A DNA stretch of 64,000 nucleotides from positions 338,488,793 to 338,552,792 of the forward strand of contig NC_081408.1 of the NCBI RefSeq assembly GCF_030272615.1. The letters run 5' to 3'. Positions within the stretch are counted from its first letter, which is position 1, and every line of letters begins with the position of its first letter. Shown piece by piece: positions 50,121-60,579 of the stretch. The notes under the pieces are model-generated. The model made no database searches. It saw only the letters and a list, made by a program, of their open reading frames with translations, and was not told where the DNA came from. A program made the position numbers and the translations under genes. Source of the DNA: Cryptomeria japonica (lineage: Eukaryota; Streptophyta; Pinopsida; Cupressales; Cupressaceae).

Positions 50121-52076
50121 TCAAGTGTGACTATCCCCTGATGGAGATGGTCTGGCTCCTGATGCACCTGCTCCTGGATCTCCAGGAGGATCCTGTCTAG
50201 CTCCCGATACACTCGCCCCCGGATCTGCAGGAGGGTCCTGTCCCACTGGCCCTGTCACTCCACGACTCTCAGATCGTGTCCCAGCAGTTCGAGATCGACT
50301 CGATCTCGACTGTGCAAAACTCTCGACACGCCGCTCTCTAGGTACTGCCACCTCATAGTGACGCTTGTAATACGCAGCCTCCTGGACACTCCGTGTCAGC
50401 TCTCTAAGGGTGTCTCTCAAGGGACCACCTGCCGCTGCTCTCTGTACAGTCGCTAAGGCCTCCTCTGCTCGACCCCGTCGCTCCATCTCTGTATCTCTCT
50501 TAGTGGTCAACTGAGAAATCTGCCGCTGATAAGTCAAAATCTGTGCTTGCAGTTGCTGCACAGTGATCTGTAGAGTCCGGATCTGAGCATCCTCTACATG
50601 ACCCGGCACTCGAACCCGCAGTGGTACCTGTGCTGGCGCCACTCCTCCCACTCGGCCTGTCCTGGGTACGTGAGGTGGGAGTATATCTATCCTCCTCCTC
50701 TGTACTGGTCTCCCCACCTCCTCCTCTCCTCCCACTGTAGCCAGCACCTCCGTCACTCTACCCTCTCTCCCGGCTCCAATGGCCAATCCTCCTCTCCCCC
50801 TCTCGATCCTGCCCTACCGCACTGCTCTCTGCACACCTCTACCTCTCCTCCTCCCTCTATCTCCTCCATCATCCCCATCATCCCCATCATCTCCCCCGTC
50901 TCGCTCCTCTCCATCAGAATCAAAAGTTGGCCTCATCTCCTCTGGATCTGAGATCCTAGCCACGACCCGAGTAGCAAATAAATGAGCAAACTCGTCAATC
51001 ATGCCAGCATCCTGTATCTCTGGGGCATAGTCCCAGATTTGTCCGGCCAACCCTGTAAACTCCTCAATGGCCACAACACTGTCAATGGTCGGCCTCCAAT
51101 CAGCCACATCCTGCTGACGCCGTGCATACAAGCACGCCCCTTGTGGAATCCCCTGCTGCCTCCCGAACTGTCGCAAAACTCGGGTAACCAGAAACCGCTC
51201 TATAACGAATGGAGTCCTCCCGATCAGATACCTCGTCATGAAAACAAAAGGCATCTCCATCCCATCCTCAGCCCACACCTCACAGTCTGTATACGGTCTC
51301 CAGGTGACCGTATCTATATCGTCGAATACCCTCCTCCAGTGCTCTAGTTTGCCCAGCTTATGCTGGACAGCTAGGCCTCTATATCCATAAGCATACGCTG
51401 CCCCTACGGGCCTATCCCTGTCTGCCAGTGGCTTAGCTGCTGGAATGTGCTCCCAGCACCATACCTGTAAAAGGGTCACCCCTGCTGATAAAATCCCATA
51501 TCCGAGGTATACTACCTCATGCAGGCTCCTGTAAAGGTGGGCCAACATCGCTGACACCCATGCAAATCTCCGGCCCTGTGTGACCATCTGCTCCAGAACC
51601 AGCCCCCATCCCACTGAAAATCCCTTTGGCCTGCGATCAGGACAAAGGAATCCTCCAATGAATCCTGCCAATATAGATGGCAGTGGTGCATAATCTAAAT
51701 CCAGGAACTCCTGCCATGGTATCTCATAGCTGCAAACACTCTCATCATGGAATATACGGCGCAGTGCCTCTGTGCCTCCCTCCTCCGTCTGCTCATAAGG
51801 CAATATGGCTCCTACCACAGGAATACGCAGAATGCGATAGCAGTCCTCTGGTGTCACTGTCATCTCTCCCGTGGCAAAATGAAAGGTGTTCATGTCACTG
51901 TGCCACCTCTCTGCCAAAGCTGTCAATAGTCCCCGGTTCACAGTGAACCGCGGCATATCAAGAAGTGAGGTCAATCCGCATCGCTCAATAATGTCCAAGT
52001 CTGCCTGTGACAGACGTGGTATCAACGTCCATGGTTTCGGGAATCTCTCCCTCAACTGCACGATACCCAATCGCTC
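50121..52076 (-). CDS. Plant mobile domain (PMD, MAIN-like) protein with coiled-coil tail, one in-frame TAG
   Basis: On the minus strand a frame runs from a good splice acceptor (TTTGTTTGTTGACAG, exon from 52076) to TGA at 50121-50123, broken once by TAG at 50814-50816. The first 420 residues match the plant mobile domain layout: IIERCGLTSLLDMPRF, LLTALAERWHSDMNTFHF, GEMTVTPEDCYRIL, then W-rich helices (VSAMLAHLYRSLHEVVYLGY, VTLLQVWCWEHIP). An acidic D/G run and an R-rich run precede the TAG. After it come a coiled coil (about 50400-50600), an RS-rich patch and a P/G/D/A tail. PMD proteins of the host (MAIN, MAIL1) act in nuclear silencing and gene regulation; copies in transposons are known. 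The region is GC-rich compared with the rest of the element. No ATG lies in this exon near the N-terminus, so a 5' exon is required. Confidence 0.85.
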
Positions 52077-52583
52077 CTGTCAACAAACAAAACATATCCA
52101 ATATCAGTTTCCACATCAACATAAAGATATCAAAATAAAACTTACATCAACAACATGAAACAAATTTGCTCATCTACAATCAAAGTTCAAAATCCTATCA
52201 TTTCATATCAACTTGTAAAACAACTCAAGTTCTCAAAAACCATATCAAAACTTGTAAAACAACTCAAGTACCACAATCACATAAACTTGTAACACAACTC
52301 AAGTTTCCTACCCATATCAGCTTGTAAAATAACTCAAGTTTCCAACCCATATCGGCTTGTAAAACAACTCAGGCTTTCATACACATTTGAACTTAAAACA
52401 GACAACACAAGTAAATCATGTTCTGATCACCACAAACAGCTTGATATCTATACATAACTTGGAAAATTGCACATCAAAACAAGTTATACAAATACTCATA
52501 TTGGATACATGCATCAAAAACACGACAGGCACGCAAAAACACAACTTTTCAAAATCTGCCAAAACTACAAATTTTTGATGGAT
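52077..52583 (-). other. Putative intron/leader of the PMD gene with five tandem hairpins
   Basis: Five copies of AACTTGTAAAACAACTCAAGTT or close variants start at 52210, 52249, 52284, 52319 and 52354 (spacing 39, 35, 35 and 35 bp). Each is an imperfect inverted repeat (ACTTG...CAAGT) able to form a 5-6-bp stem. No gene is seen. Its position just before the PMD acceptor suggests it is intronic. Confidence 0.7.
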
Positions 52584-53157
52584 GCGCTAAAACAGACCTC
52601 TAATGCGCTAAAACAGACCCACGTGCTAGGCTGCTTGTCCTACGCGCTAGCCTATCTGCCTTATGCGCTATATTATATCTATGCGCTACCCTTTTCTACC
52701 TATGCGCTACCTAATTTGGCCTATGCGCTAGACTCTGTTTACGCGCTAATATTTTCCTCCCTTGCGCTACCCAAACTAACCTATGCGCTAGACTCTGTCT
52801 ACGTGCTAATCTGTCCTCCCTAAGCGCTCCCCTTTTCATCCTATGCGCTAGGTTAGTCCTACGCGCTAAACCCCTTTGCCTAGGCGCTACCCTTTCAGCC
52901 CTATGCGCTAGGTCATGCCTACGCGCTAAAATCCCTGTTTCATGCGAACTTCTGCTACTCCTATGCGCTAGGTTAGTCCTACGCGCTACCCTATTCCTCC
53001 AACGCGCTACTAAACGCATTACCTGTGCTATTCTACGTGGACGCGCTAACCCAGGTGGCCTATGTGCTAGCAAAATTATTTTGGACGCAACTACTAAATT
53101 GACTTCAATGCGCTACTTCGCACTGCGTATGCGCTAATCTACGTCCTAGACGCGCTA
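52584..53157 (-). repeat. TAGCGCRT array upstream of the PMD gene, 60-bp superperiod
   Basis: On the plus strand the motif appears reversed (AYGCGCTA). The GCGCTA core starts at 52584, 52605, then in triplets 623/644/665, 683/704/725, 743/764/785, 803/824/845, 863/884/905, 923/944/965, 983/53004/53025, 53043/53064/53085, then 53110, 53131 and 53152. Steps are 21, 21, 18, repeating every 60 bp, for about 29 copies. Read on the minus strand it is TAGCGCAT/TAGCGCGT, so it has the same orientation relative to the PMD gene as the leader arrays have to gag. Because 18, 21 and 60 are multiples of three, an Arg/His-rich minus-strand frame stays open across part of it (52711-53073); I do not call that a gene. 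Confidence 0.95.
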
Positions 53158-53275
53158 AAACGATATGTCCGAACTTGAAAATTCAAAAAACACCTAAAAA
53201 CGACAAAACCAAAAATCAAAAAGGGGTCAAAAGGGTTGACTTAGTGGTGGTCCACGTGCTGCTGGTCTCCGGTAC

Positions 53276-53319
53276 CTCCTAACGCGCTCGAAACGGTGTC
53301 TGTGATAGGGAATAGGCAT
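53276..53319 (-). CDS. Possible first coding exon of the antisense PMD gene
   Basis: The first ATG downstream of the minus-strand TATA box lies at 53317-53319 and opens MPIPYHRHRFERVRR. A donor-like AG/GTACCG at 53276 would leave two bases over, which does not match the phase of the PMD exon at 52076; a weaker donor (CGC/GTTAGG) four codons earlier is in phase. The exon is therefore only a candidate. The frame otherwise ends at a TGA within 20 further codons. Confidence 0.3.
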
Positions 53320-53393
53320 TTTCTTTCCAGAGCCAATTCTCTTTTCTTCAAAGTCAACAAGCACAAATGAGTTTAAATCAAGCCCTTTTCCCC

Positions 53394-53400
53394 TTTTATA
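53394..53400 (-). promoter_or_regulatory. TATA box of the antisense PMD gene
   Basis: TATAAAAG on the minus strand, in the context CCTCCTATAAAAGGGG, about 75 bases before the candidate start codon. It lies inside the element, outside the LTR, so the antisense unit would have its own promoter. Confidence 0.6.
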
Positions 53401-53752
53401 GGAGGAAAATGAAATTAGGGTTAGCTAACTGGGCCTGTAATATGGTCGCGATCTCACCTATACCAAAACACTTGTAATTTATTGGGAGATGAATCAATTT
53501 ACACACTTTCTACACGCACGGAATCCTACACATCATACAAACTTCATCAATTTAAATCAAAAATTTTCTAAAAAAATATTGATTCATCTCCCGAGGGGGC
53601 ATCACATCAAACATCGAATCTGGGGCATCGCATCAAAACTGAGACATGACTGGCAAATCAAAAGAGCGACACAACAAAAAAATTGCATTTGATCATAAAA
53701 ACACAAAAACAATCATTTTTCTTTGAAATAACATGTGCACACACGTCACTTC

Positions 53753-53766
53753 AAAGAGGGGCAAAA
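53753..53766 (+). other. Polypurine tract of element C
   Basis: AAAGAGGGGCAAAA immediately before the TG of the 3' LTR. Confidence 0.8.
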
Positions 53767-55236
53767 TGTAGACGTATAAAAATGACCATATTCCTAAATG
53801 AATATTTTATGTTCATTTCCCTATTTAATTAAATCCAATTTAATTAAATTATCCACATTCTTCTATTTTATTAAGTAAATTACTCAATTCATTTAAATAA
53901 AATTCACCATACCATTTAATGAATAAATCATTTTATTCAATTAAATCCCCCTAGCCACTTTTAATTAAAATCAAATTTAATTAAATAGTTATCTTAAATT
54001 GAATAAATCAAATTTATTTAATTGCAACCAAATTGAATGAAAATCAAATAATTCAATTAAATCCTATTATCCCCCATCCACTTGCAAAATCCCAAACCAC
54101 TTCCTAATCCCTTCTAGAATCTTCTAATCGATTCTAATTAAACTAACCCTCCTCTAAACTTTGTCACATCCCTAAGAAAAGGGAGGTCACTTCTCAAATG
54201 GCCCAAAGTCTTGGATAACCATTGAAGGTTTTCAACCTTCAACCACCAAAACCCCCAAAGTCTTTGAAAACCATTGAAGGCTTCCAACCTTCAACCACTT
54301 AATCCCCAAAGTCTCCAATAACCATTAATGGTTATTTCAAACCCTCCCACATGGTTAAAACATTTGTTTTGACTCAACCTCTACCCAACCCAAGGGTCTC
54401 ATCAGGTCATTAATGCTTTGACCATGATTATCTCTTAATCATTTGCACAAAGGTTTATCTTTGGATTAGATCCTAATTCATTGGGTAAACCTAACTTAGA
54501 CTTGACCCTTAGCCTTTAGATAACCATGAGGTCTTATCAGGCCTTTAAATGCCTCCAACCTCTTCTCTCAACCCAATCCTAGGTTGACATTTGTCATCAT
54601 TTCATTGGTGCAAATTGTGCACATGGATCCCCAACTTTCAAACTTGGCCCTTGATTAAACCTTTCAATCCTGACCATCCATTGCCCTGTTTGTGCTATAA
54701 ATAGAGCTCTCATTCCTCCATTCTAAACAATCATCTTTCAAATTTGAAGTATCACACTTATGCTCAAATTGTTTCAAGCTTTCATATCATTTTATGCTCA
54801 TCATTTAGCCTCTCTTTAGATCAGAATTAATCATGAATATGCATGCTAGAGTAATTTATTATCATTTTAGCTCAATCATAGACTAAATATAGTATGCTAG
54901 GATAGTATTCATACTAACCTCGTCATCTTATCATCTAAGTTTATTGCATTTTAGCATCATACATAGCTTAACATCCATCTTATATTAAAATCTAAAAAAA
55001 AACATCTCTCGTTCTCATATTTGCCATCCCTAAACCATTTTGCTCAATAATCTGAGAGCAAAAACGTTGGTTTGAGGGACATTGTGAGATAGAGAACTAT
55101 GGGACCCTCCTTGGGAAGCTGAGTAACTCTACGTTACTCCATAGCTTGCATCAAGAAGTCCTGTGTGTGTGTGTGGACTAGTATTTTACAATATTTTCAC
55201 ATTTTAAGTTTTATTCGCCCACTTTTCCCACATACA
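53767..55236 (+). repeat. 3' LTR of element C
   Basis: 1470 bp, TGTAGACG...CATACA, same length as the 5' LTR and differing at about 11 positions, most of them transitions. Followed by CTTAC. Confidence 0.95.
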
Positions 55237-55241
55237 CTTAC

Positions 55242-56243
55242 CAGTATGCTTTGAAGGCTAAGGAGAAGCTGAGAAGAAGAAAACCAAATAGAGGGAAGGA
55301 GAAATTCAAAGGACAGATGAGTGACAGTATGAAGAAACCAGTTGAGGAAGATGAATCAAAACCTAAGTGGAGTAAAAAGCCGAAACAAAAATCTCAGAGG
55401 AAAGGTAGTAGCAGTACCGATAGAGAATTTCCTAGAAAATGTTACAAGTGTGGAGAAACCGGACATAAATTTTATGAATGTAAACATGGAATGACAAGAA
55501 GCTATGTGGAAAATGAGAAATCGAAAGGTGAAGGTACCGGATCGAACTGTGCATTGGAGCAAGGAGAATCCCTTATGTTCAGAAGAAAGGATACCGTATC
55601 TACTTAGAGGAAGAGTCTTTTCCAGATTATGTGTAAATGAAGTGGTAAGTGTTGCAATGTTATTGTAGATAGTGGAAGTACTGACAATTTGGTATTCGAG
55701 GAGATGGTTGTGAAGCTTGGATTGAAGAGGCTTGAGCATCCTTGTCCTTATGAGGTAAGTTGGTTGCAAGATGATCAAAAGATAGAAGAAAAGGAGCAGT
55801 GTTAGATGGATTTTAATATTGGGCCTTTCAGGGATGAGGTTTTGTATGATGTTGCATCTATGAGTGCTTGTCATGTCTTGTTGGGAAAACCTTGGCAGTT
55901 TGATAGAAGATATATTTATGATTGTAGAAGAAACCTAGTCACTATTGAGAAGGATGAGCAAAAGCTCACATTGATTTCTTTGAAGGAGAAAAAGAAGGAG
56001 GTGAAGAATATGAGTCCTGAGAAACTAGTGGCAAAGGTTATACCTGAAGGTGATTTGAAGAAAGATCAGATAGAACTAGTTGCAGAGGTTATATCAGAGG
56101 GTGACATGATTTTGCAGAAGGATCTGACACATAAACCTGATAGACAGATAGAATCAGATGATAGAGAGATTATAGTGACAAATCGGATGAAGTCTTGTGG
56201 CAGAAACATATCAGAGTTGCAGAAGAAAGACAATAGTAAATAG
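55242..56243 (+). pseudogene. gag end, zinc knuckle and protease of element B
   Basis: Resumes the gag reading cut at 36719. A basic stretch leads to a classic CCHC knuckle, CYKCGETGHKFYEC, at about 55439-55480 (C-x2-C-x4-H-x4-C). After a stop near 55605 a retropepsin site, NVIVDSGSTDNLV (about 55653-55692), has the intact D-S-G; the domain continues with YDVASMSACHVLLGKPW. A Lys/Glu-rich region follows, ending with TAG at 56241-56243. No RT, RNase H or integrase text is found between here and the 3' LTR at 56451. Confidence 0.88.
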
Positions 56244-56450
56244 AGACAATAAGAAGATCTGAAGAAAAGGAAGAGAAACAAAGAGGATCAGAGGTTAGAG
56301 AAGTCGGTTGAGGCACCAGAGGAGCTAAATAAGAGGTAGGAAGATAAGGAAGATGCTTGGATCAGAAATGAGCATGGGGTCTTTATTCTGAATCCTTTTA
56401 GATGTTCATGAGTAGCGTCTCATGGAACATATTTTTGTACTTGGGTTGTC

Positions 56451-57275
56451 TGATGCAGGAGCATCCCCGGTCAATGAGCAATCTTGCATCAACCAAAAAA
56501 ATATTTTCTTTCAGTTTTGTTCTTGTCTAGTTCTTTATGCAGTTTTTTGTGTTCTTACCGGTTGGTACCAATAGTTGCTTTCTTTTCATGGCAGATCTTA
56601 TTTTTTATTTCCAGGCTAGTTCATGTGCTTAATTTCAGATTTCTAGTTCATTTAGGTTCTTTTTTCGGTCAGTTATCGCTTTCGGTTGACTGTTTCTGGG
56701 TTTCAGAACAGTTCTTGTGCTTACCGGTTGGTTTTCCTTCATTACTGGCATAAATCTTGGCGTGTGGATCTATTTTGGTCTTGTTTGATGTTCTTTGGCA
56801 TGTGGCCGACCTTCCTATTGAATCGCACCTCTTGGTTGTTATTTTCTAGAAAGATTTATTTAATACTTAGGGTTGACCTAGTTACACATTTCATTTTCCT
56901 GCATCAGTAAATGTAATCTTATGAGGTTGACCCGGATATGTTTCGATGGGTATAAATATGATATTATGTAATGATTTGTAAGTGCAAAGGAAGTAGAATT
57001 GAGAATAAGGATTCAGATTCGCATTTAGTGATCCGGTTGATTCTTAAAGTCTCAGTTGGATTGTATCTGGCCGATACCCTACATATAATTGATTAACTAC
57101 CCGATGTTCTTTGATGATTATATGATGATAACCAGATGCTTGCCGAAATTTCTAAAGAAATAATATGATTTGTTTATGTGATCTTGTTATGTTTTCTTGT
57201 TGCTTTCGTTGTGTTACTCTTGCTGCATAAGTCAGTTGATTCTCATTGAGGGTTTTACTGGTTATGGCTACATTA
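56451..57275 (+). repeat. 3' LTR of gypsy element B
   Basis: 825 bp, begins TGATGCAGGAGC. Its end reads ACATTA where the partner has GCATCA, so the terminal CA is mutated. GATAT follows immediately. Confidence 0.92.
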
Positions 57276-58850
57276 GATATGCAATAAGGGCTCTGAAGCT
57301 CTTTTTGGCTGGATTCTTGGTATGAAAATGCTCCTATTCTTTCTATGTATCTGCACCTTCGATCCCTTTGTGATAGTTTTACTACAGAGAATTGGGATAA
57401 GGTAGATTATAATATCATTCATAATTTAGGGCTAGATGTTGGTTATAGATGGAAGGATTCATCTGAATGGCCACTGGGTGGATCTATAGAGGCTCATAAA
57501 GAGTTGGCTCAAATTATTGCTTCTCATGAATGCAACTCTTTGGTGGGGCAGGATGTTGTGGCTTGGGGCAGAGATTCAATTGGTAAGTACTATGTTGCTG
57601 TAGGGTACTTGGAGCTTGTTAGACAATTGTTCGATGGTATTGAGGTGTCTTGGTGGAAATAGGTGTGGAATAAATTTTCTTGGCCCAAATGCAGCTTTTT
57701 CATGTGGTTGGTGGTTTAAAAGCTATGTCTTACTTGGGATAATGTGTGCAAGTGGGGCTTCCAGGGTCCTTTTATGTGTGTTATGTGTTGTAATAGTGAG
57801 AAGTGTGTTTCTCATCTTTTCTTTTAATTATCCCTCTCCAAGGTGATTTGACACTTCTGGTGGGGTGTTTGGAATCAAGCCTACTAGCACATCTCCTCTT
57901 TGGCTGAGTTTTGAGCCCACTAGGGTAAGCTCCCTATTAAGTCTTGTTTTCTTCAAGTTGCTTGGGCTCTGGAACCCACTTTCATTATCTGACATATTTA
58001 GTTGGAGAGGAATCATAGGATTTTTCAAGATGCTAGGATGGTTGTTCAACACGGGGAAAAATTTTCATTCTCTTTGTGAGATTGTCTTGGTGAAGTGTGA
58101 ATTTATTGGAGGTGTGGATCCTAGAGATGTTGATATTTGCAATCAGTTCAATTTTCCTTTTCAATTAGGTGTTCCTTCTCCTGGGGTGAGGTGTGCTAGG
58201 AAATTTATGAGAAGTAGATGCAGACATCCTTTATGGAAGATAAATTGGGAGGGTTGTTGGACCCCTCCTCAAGGATTTTTGAAAATTAACACTGATGGTT
58301 CATCTTGAGAGAATCCTGATCATGCTAGTATTATAGGAGTAGGTCATGATAGCTCTAGAGATGTTCAATTTATTTTTTCAATTTATAAGGTTCTTCATAT
58401 GAATAATTACATGGAGGTTCTTTCCATTTTGTATGCAAAACGTAGTAGTGTTCTCGGCTAGAAAAGGATTATTTGCGAGTTTAATTCTCAAGTGGTGGTG
58501 ACTTTGCTAAATGAATAGTGGCTAGATGATGTTAGTTGGCACTTAGCTTTGGTTATTAGATAGATTCTTCAATTGTATGGCTCCTTGGAATCTATTACCT
58601 TTGGTCAGGGAATGGAATGGAGTAGCAAATTATTTAGCCAAATGGGCCTATGATCAAATGCAAAGTTGGAATGTTTTAGATAGGAGACAATTATCTCTAG
58701 AATTGTCTCACATGTTAGATCACTTAGTGGAAATAGATAGGAGTGTGTAAAGCTCTTTTTCTGCTAGGCTATTGTCCCTCCTTTCTTTATATCTTTTTTT
58801 GTGACTGTATAAATTTTTACCCCTTTTAGTTATAGAGTATAGACTATAAA
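57276..58850 (+). pseudogene. L1-type LINE, segment 3: zinc-binding region and RNase H
   Basis: Continues segment 2 after element B. A zf-RVT-like stretch (WNKFSWPKCSFFMWLVV near 57667-57715) is typical of plant L1 elements; W-rich text follows to about 58100 in shifting frames. GFLKINTDGSS near 58276-58308 starts an RNase H domain of the plant L1 type, and further broken RNase H text runs to about 58740. Stops are numerous. The 3' end, probably near 58850, lacks a clear poly(A) run, so it is approximate. Confidence 0.85.
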
Positions 58851-60579
58851 AATATCATTAATAATAAGTAGTACATTAAAAATATACATGGTTTTAGGTT
58901 AAAGTGATTTTTAGTATACTTTCTTCAAATTTAATATTAAAGTAATTTTTAAACTGTTAAAACTAATATTATCTATTAAAAGGCAATAATACTTTTATTA
59001 TTAGATGTATTTAAGTGTAGAAAGTTAAGTTTTCAATTAAAAGATTAAGAAAAAAATTGGAGTTTGGTGTAATGTTATTAGTTATGGATTTTATAATTAG
59101 TAATGTAATTTTTTATATTTATTACAATAAGATATATTCATCTATATGTTTTAATTATTTTAAATATTTTAATTCTTTAGTTGATAATAAAAAAATCTAT
59201 TTAAATCTTTTCAATTTCAACAATTGATATTTAAATCATATTCCTTCCTTTAATCTATGTGGAAGAATTTGACATGTTAATTGGAAACAATTATCATAAA
59301 TTGAAGACTTCTTGAAAATATACTATTGAAATAAAAATAATTGAAAATGTTTAATTTCTTTACTAAATTAGAAATTTAGAACAAGAGTCATATGTTCTAT
59401 TTGTGGTGTAATTCATGTCAAGCACAATATTATATTGTTTGTATGCTTATGTTATTTTGGATTGTTGATGTTGGGTAGTGAACCACTATGACTTTGTCAA
59501 GAATAAATGTTTGTCACAAAAGATAAAATATAATATTGCCAAAGATCTTTGTATATGAGAGCAACAAAAATAAAGTTGGATACTTATTTCTAGAAGTTTG
59601 TAATAAATATGTGAAACCCTTCAAGAGGTGGTGGATAAGAGTGTCAAATATGATATCATGAGAATGAGAGTGTCAAATATTTATGTAAATTTGATATGTG
59701 TAGAGATTATCTTCAAAACTCTATAATTTAATTTGGAGATTTTTTACCACTATTTTTAGGGCTACTTAAAATTCTAGATTTATTTTGTGTGCATAGTGTG
59801 TGATATTTGTAGTTGGAGTGGATACATGCGTGGATTAAGTACAACTTTCAATATGTAATGTGTAACAATATTTTGTAGAAAGATATATCAATGATAAAAA
59901 AATGGGTTTTGTTCAATAGAAAAAAGTTGTAGCATTAATTATATGGATTATTACTAAATTCAAAAAGGTTGTAGTGTTGATAATAGAGATTATTTCTAAA
60001 TTTAAAAGGGTTGTGTTGATTGCAAATGTCATTGTTAAATCTAAAAAGGTTGGGAGGAAGTTTCGCTACAACAAATTTTGTATTAAAGAAAGAAACATTA
60101 ATTAAATCTTATAATTGGAGAAAATAAAATTTGAGTTTGAATAAATAGAATCCATGGACTAAAATATTAAATTAAATATGCATTTGTGCAAATATCATTA
60201 ATGATACATCTTAATATAATATATAATCAAGAATAATTTTTATGTTTGGTAACATTTTTCAAGAAGTTTTACAAAATCATAAATAATATATTGGGTGTAA
60301 TATCCATTAAGTTGACAAGTTCTGATAGATAAAGAGGTTGACATCATTAGACGATACACATTTTTCTCTTCTTAGATCTCTATCTCTATTTTCAATTGTA
60401 CGACGATATCCCACATATGCTCATTTATAAGAAGAATTAATAGGATATCATGACATGTAAGACTTTGATAAATTTGCTTATTGGTGGTACATGGATAGAA
60501 AACATGTAGAATGAAACCACAATGAAGGATACAATCACTTAATTATTTAAGTAGAAAAATTATGCAAATCGGTACTTGA
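58851..60579. other. AT-rich spacer right of the LINE
   Basis: No gene is recognised. The text is strongly AT-rich. A short motif, AAAAAGGTTGTAGTGTTGAT and variants, recurs three times between 59920 and 60060. Confidence 0.4.

Larger units (their letters stand above)
36715..55241 (+). mobile_element. Young 18.5-kb Tat-lineage gypsy element C with antisense PMD gene
   Basis: CTTAC at 36715-36719 and 55237-55241 flanks two 1470-bp LTRs (36720-38189, 53767-55236) that differ at about 11 positions, under 1%. Order: LTR, tRNA-Lys-type primer site, 3-kb leader with TAGCGCRT arrays, leader frame, gag, protease, G-patch, RT, RNase H, second RNase H, integrase, 1.4-kb gap, antisense PMD gene with its own TATA and a reverse-oriented motif array, polypurine tract, LTR. 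The second RNase H domain is diagnostic of the Tat lineage (Ogre, Retand and Grande relatives). Members of that lineage are known for upstream extra frames and for antisense frames in a long 3' internal region. Confidence 0.95.
35006..57280 (+). mobile_element. Gypsy element B, non-autonomous gag-pro, split by a nested element
   Basis: GATAT at 35006-35010 and 57276-57280 flanks two LTRs (35011-35836, 56451-57275). Without the nested element C (36720-55236 plus one CTTAC copy) the element would be about 3.7 kb. It has a primer site, gag, a CCHC knuckle and a protease-like segment, but no reverse transcriptase, RNase H or integrase before the 3' LTR. It was therefore either mobilised in trans, like known gag-only (TR-GAG type) elements, or lost pol by deletion after insertion. 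LTR divergence is roughly 10% by eye, far older than the element inside it. Confidence 0.9.

Noticed and set aside
52711-53073. Minus-strand 120-codon Arg/His-rich frame across the motif array
   Set aside because: The 18/21/60-bp steps are all multiples of three, so a repeat of this period stays open by itself. It has no domain or start context, and similar L-A-R/L-A-H frames arise in the leader arrays. Kept only as an alternative idea (heptad peptide).
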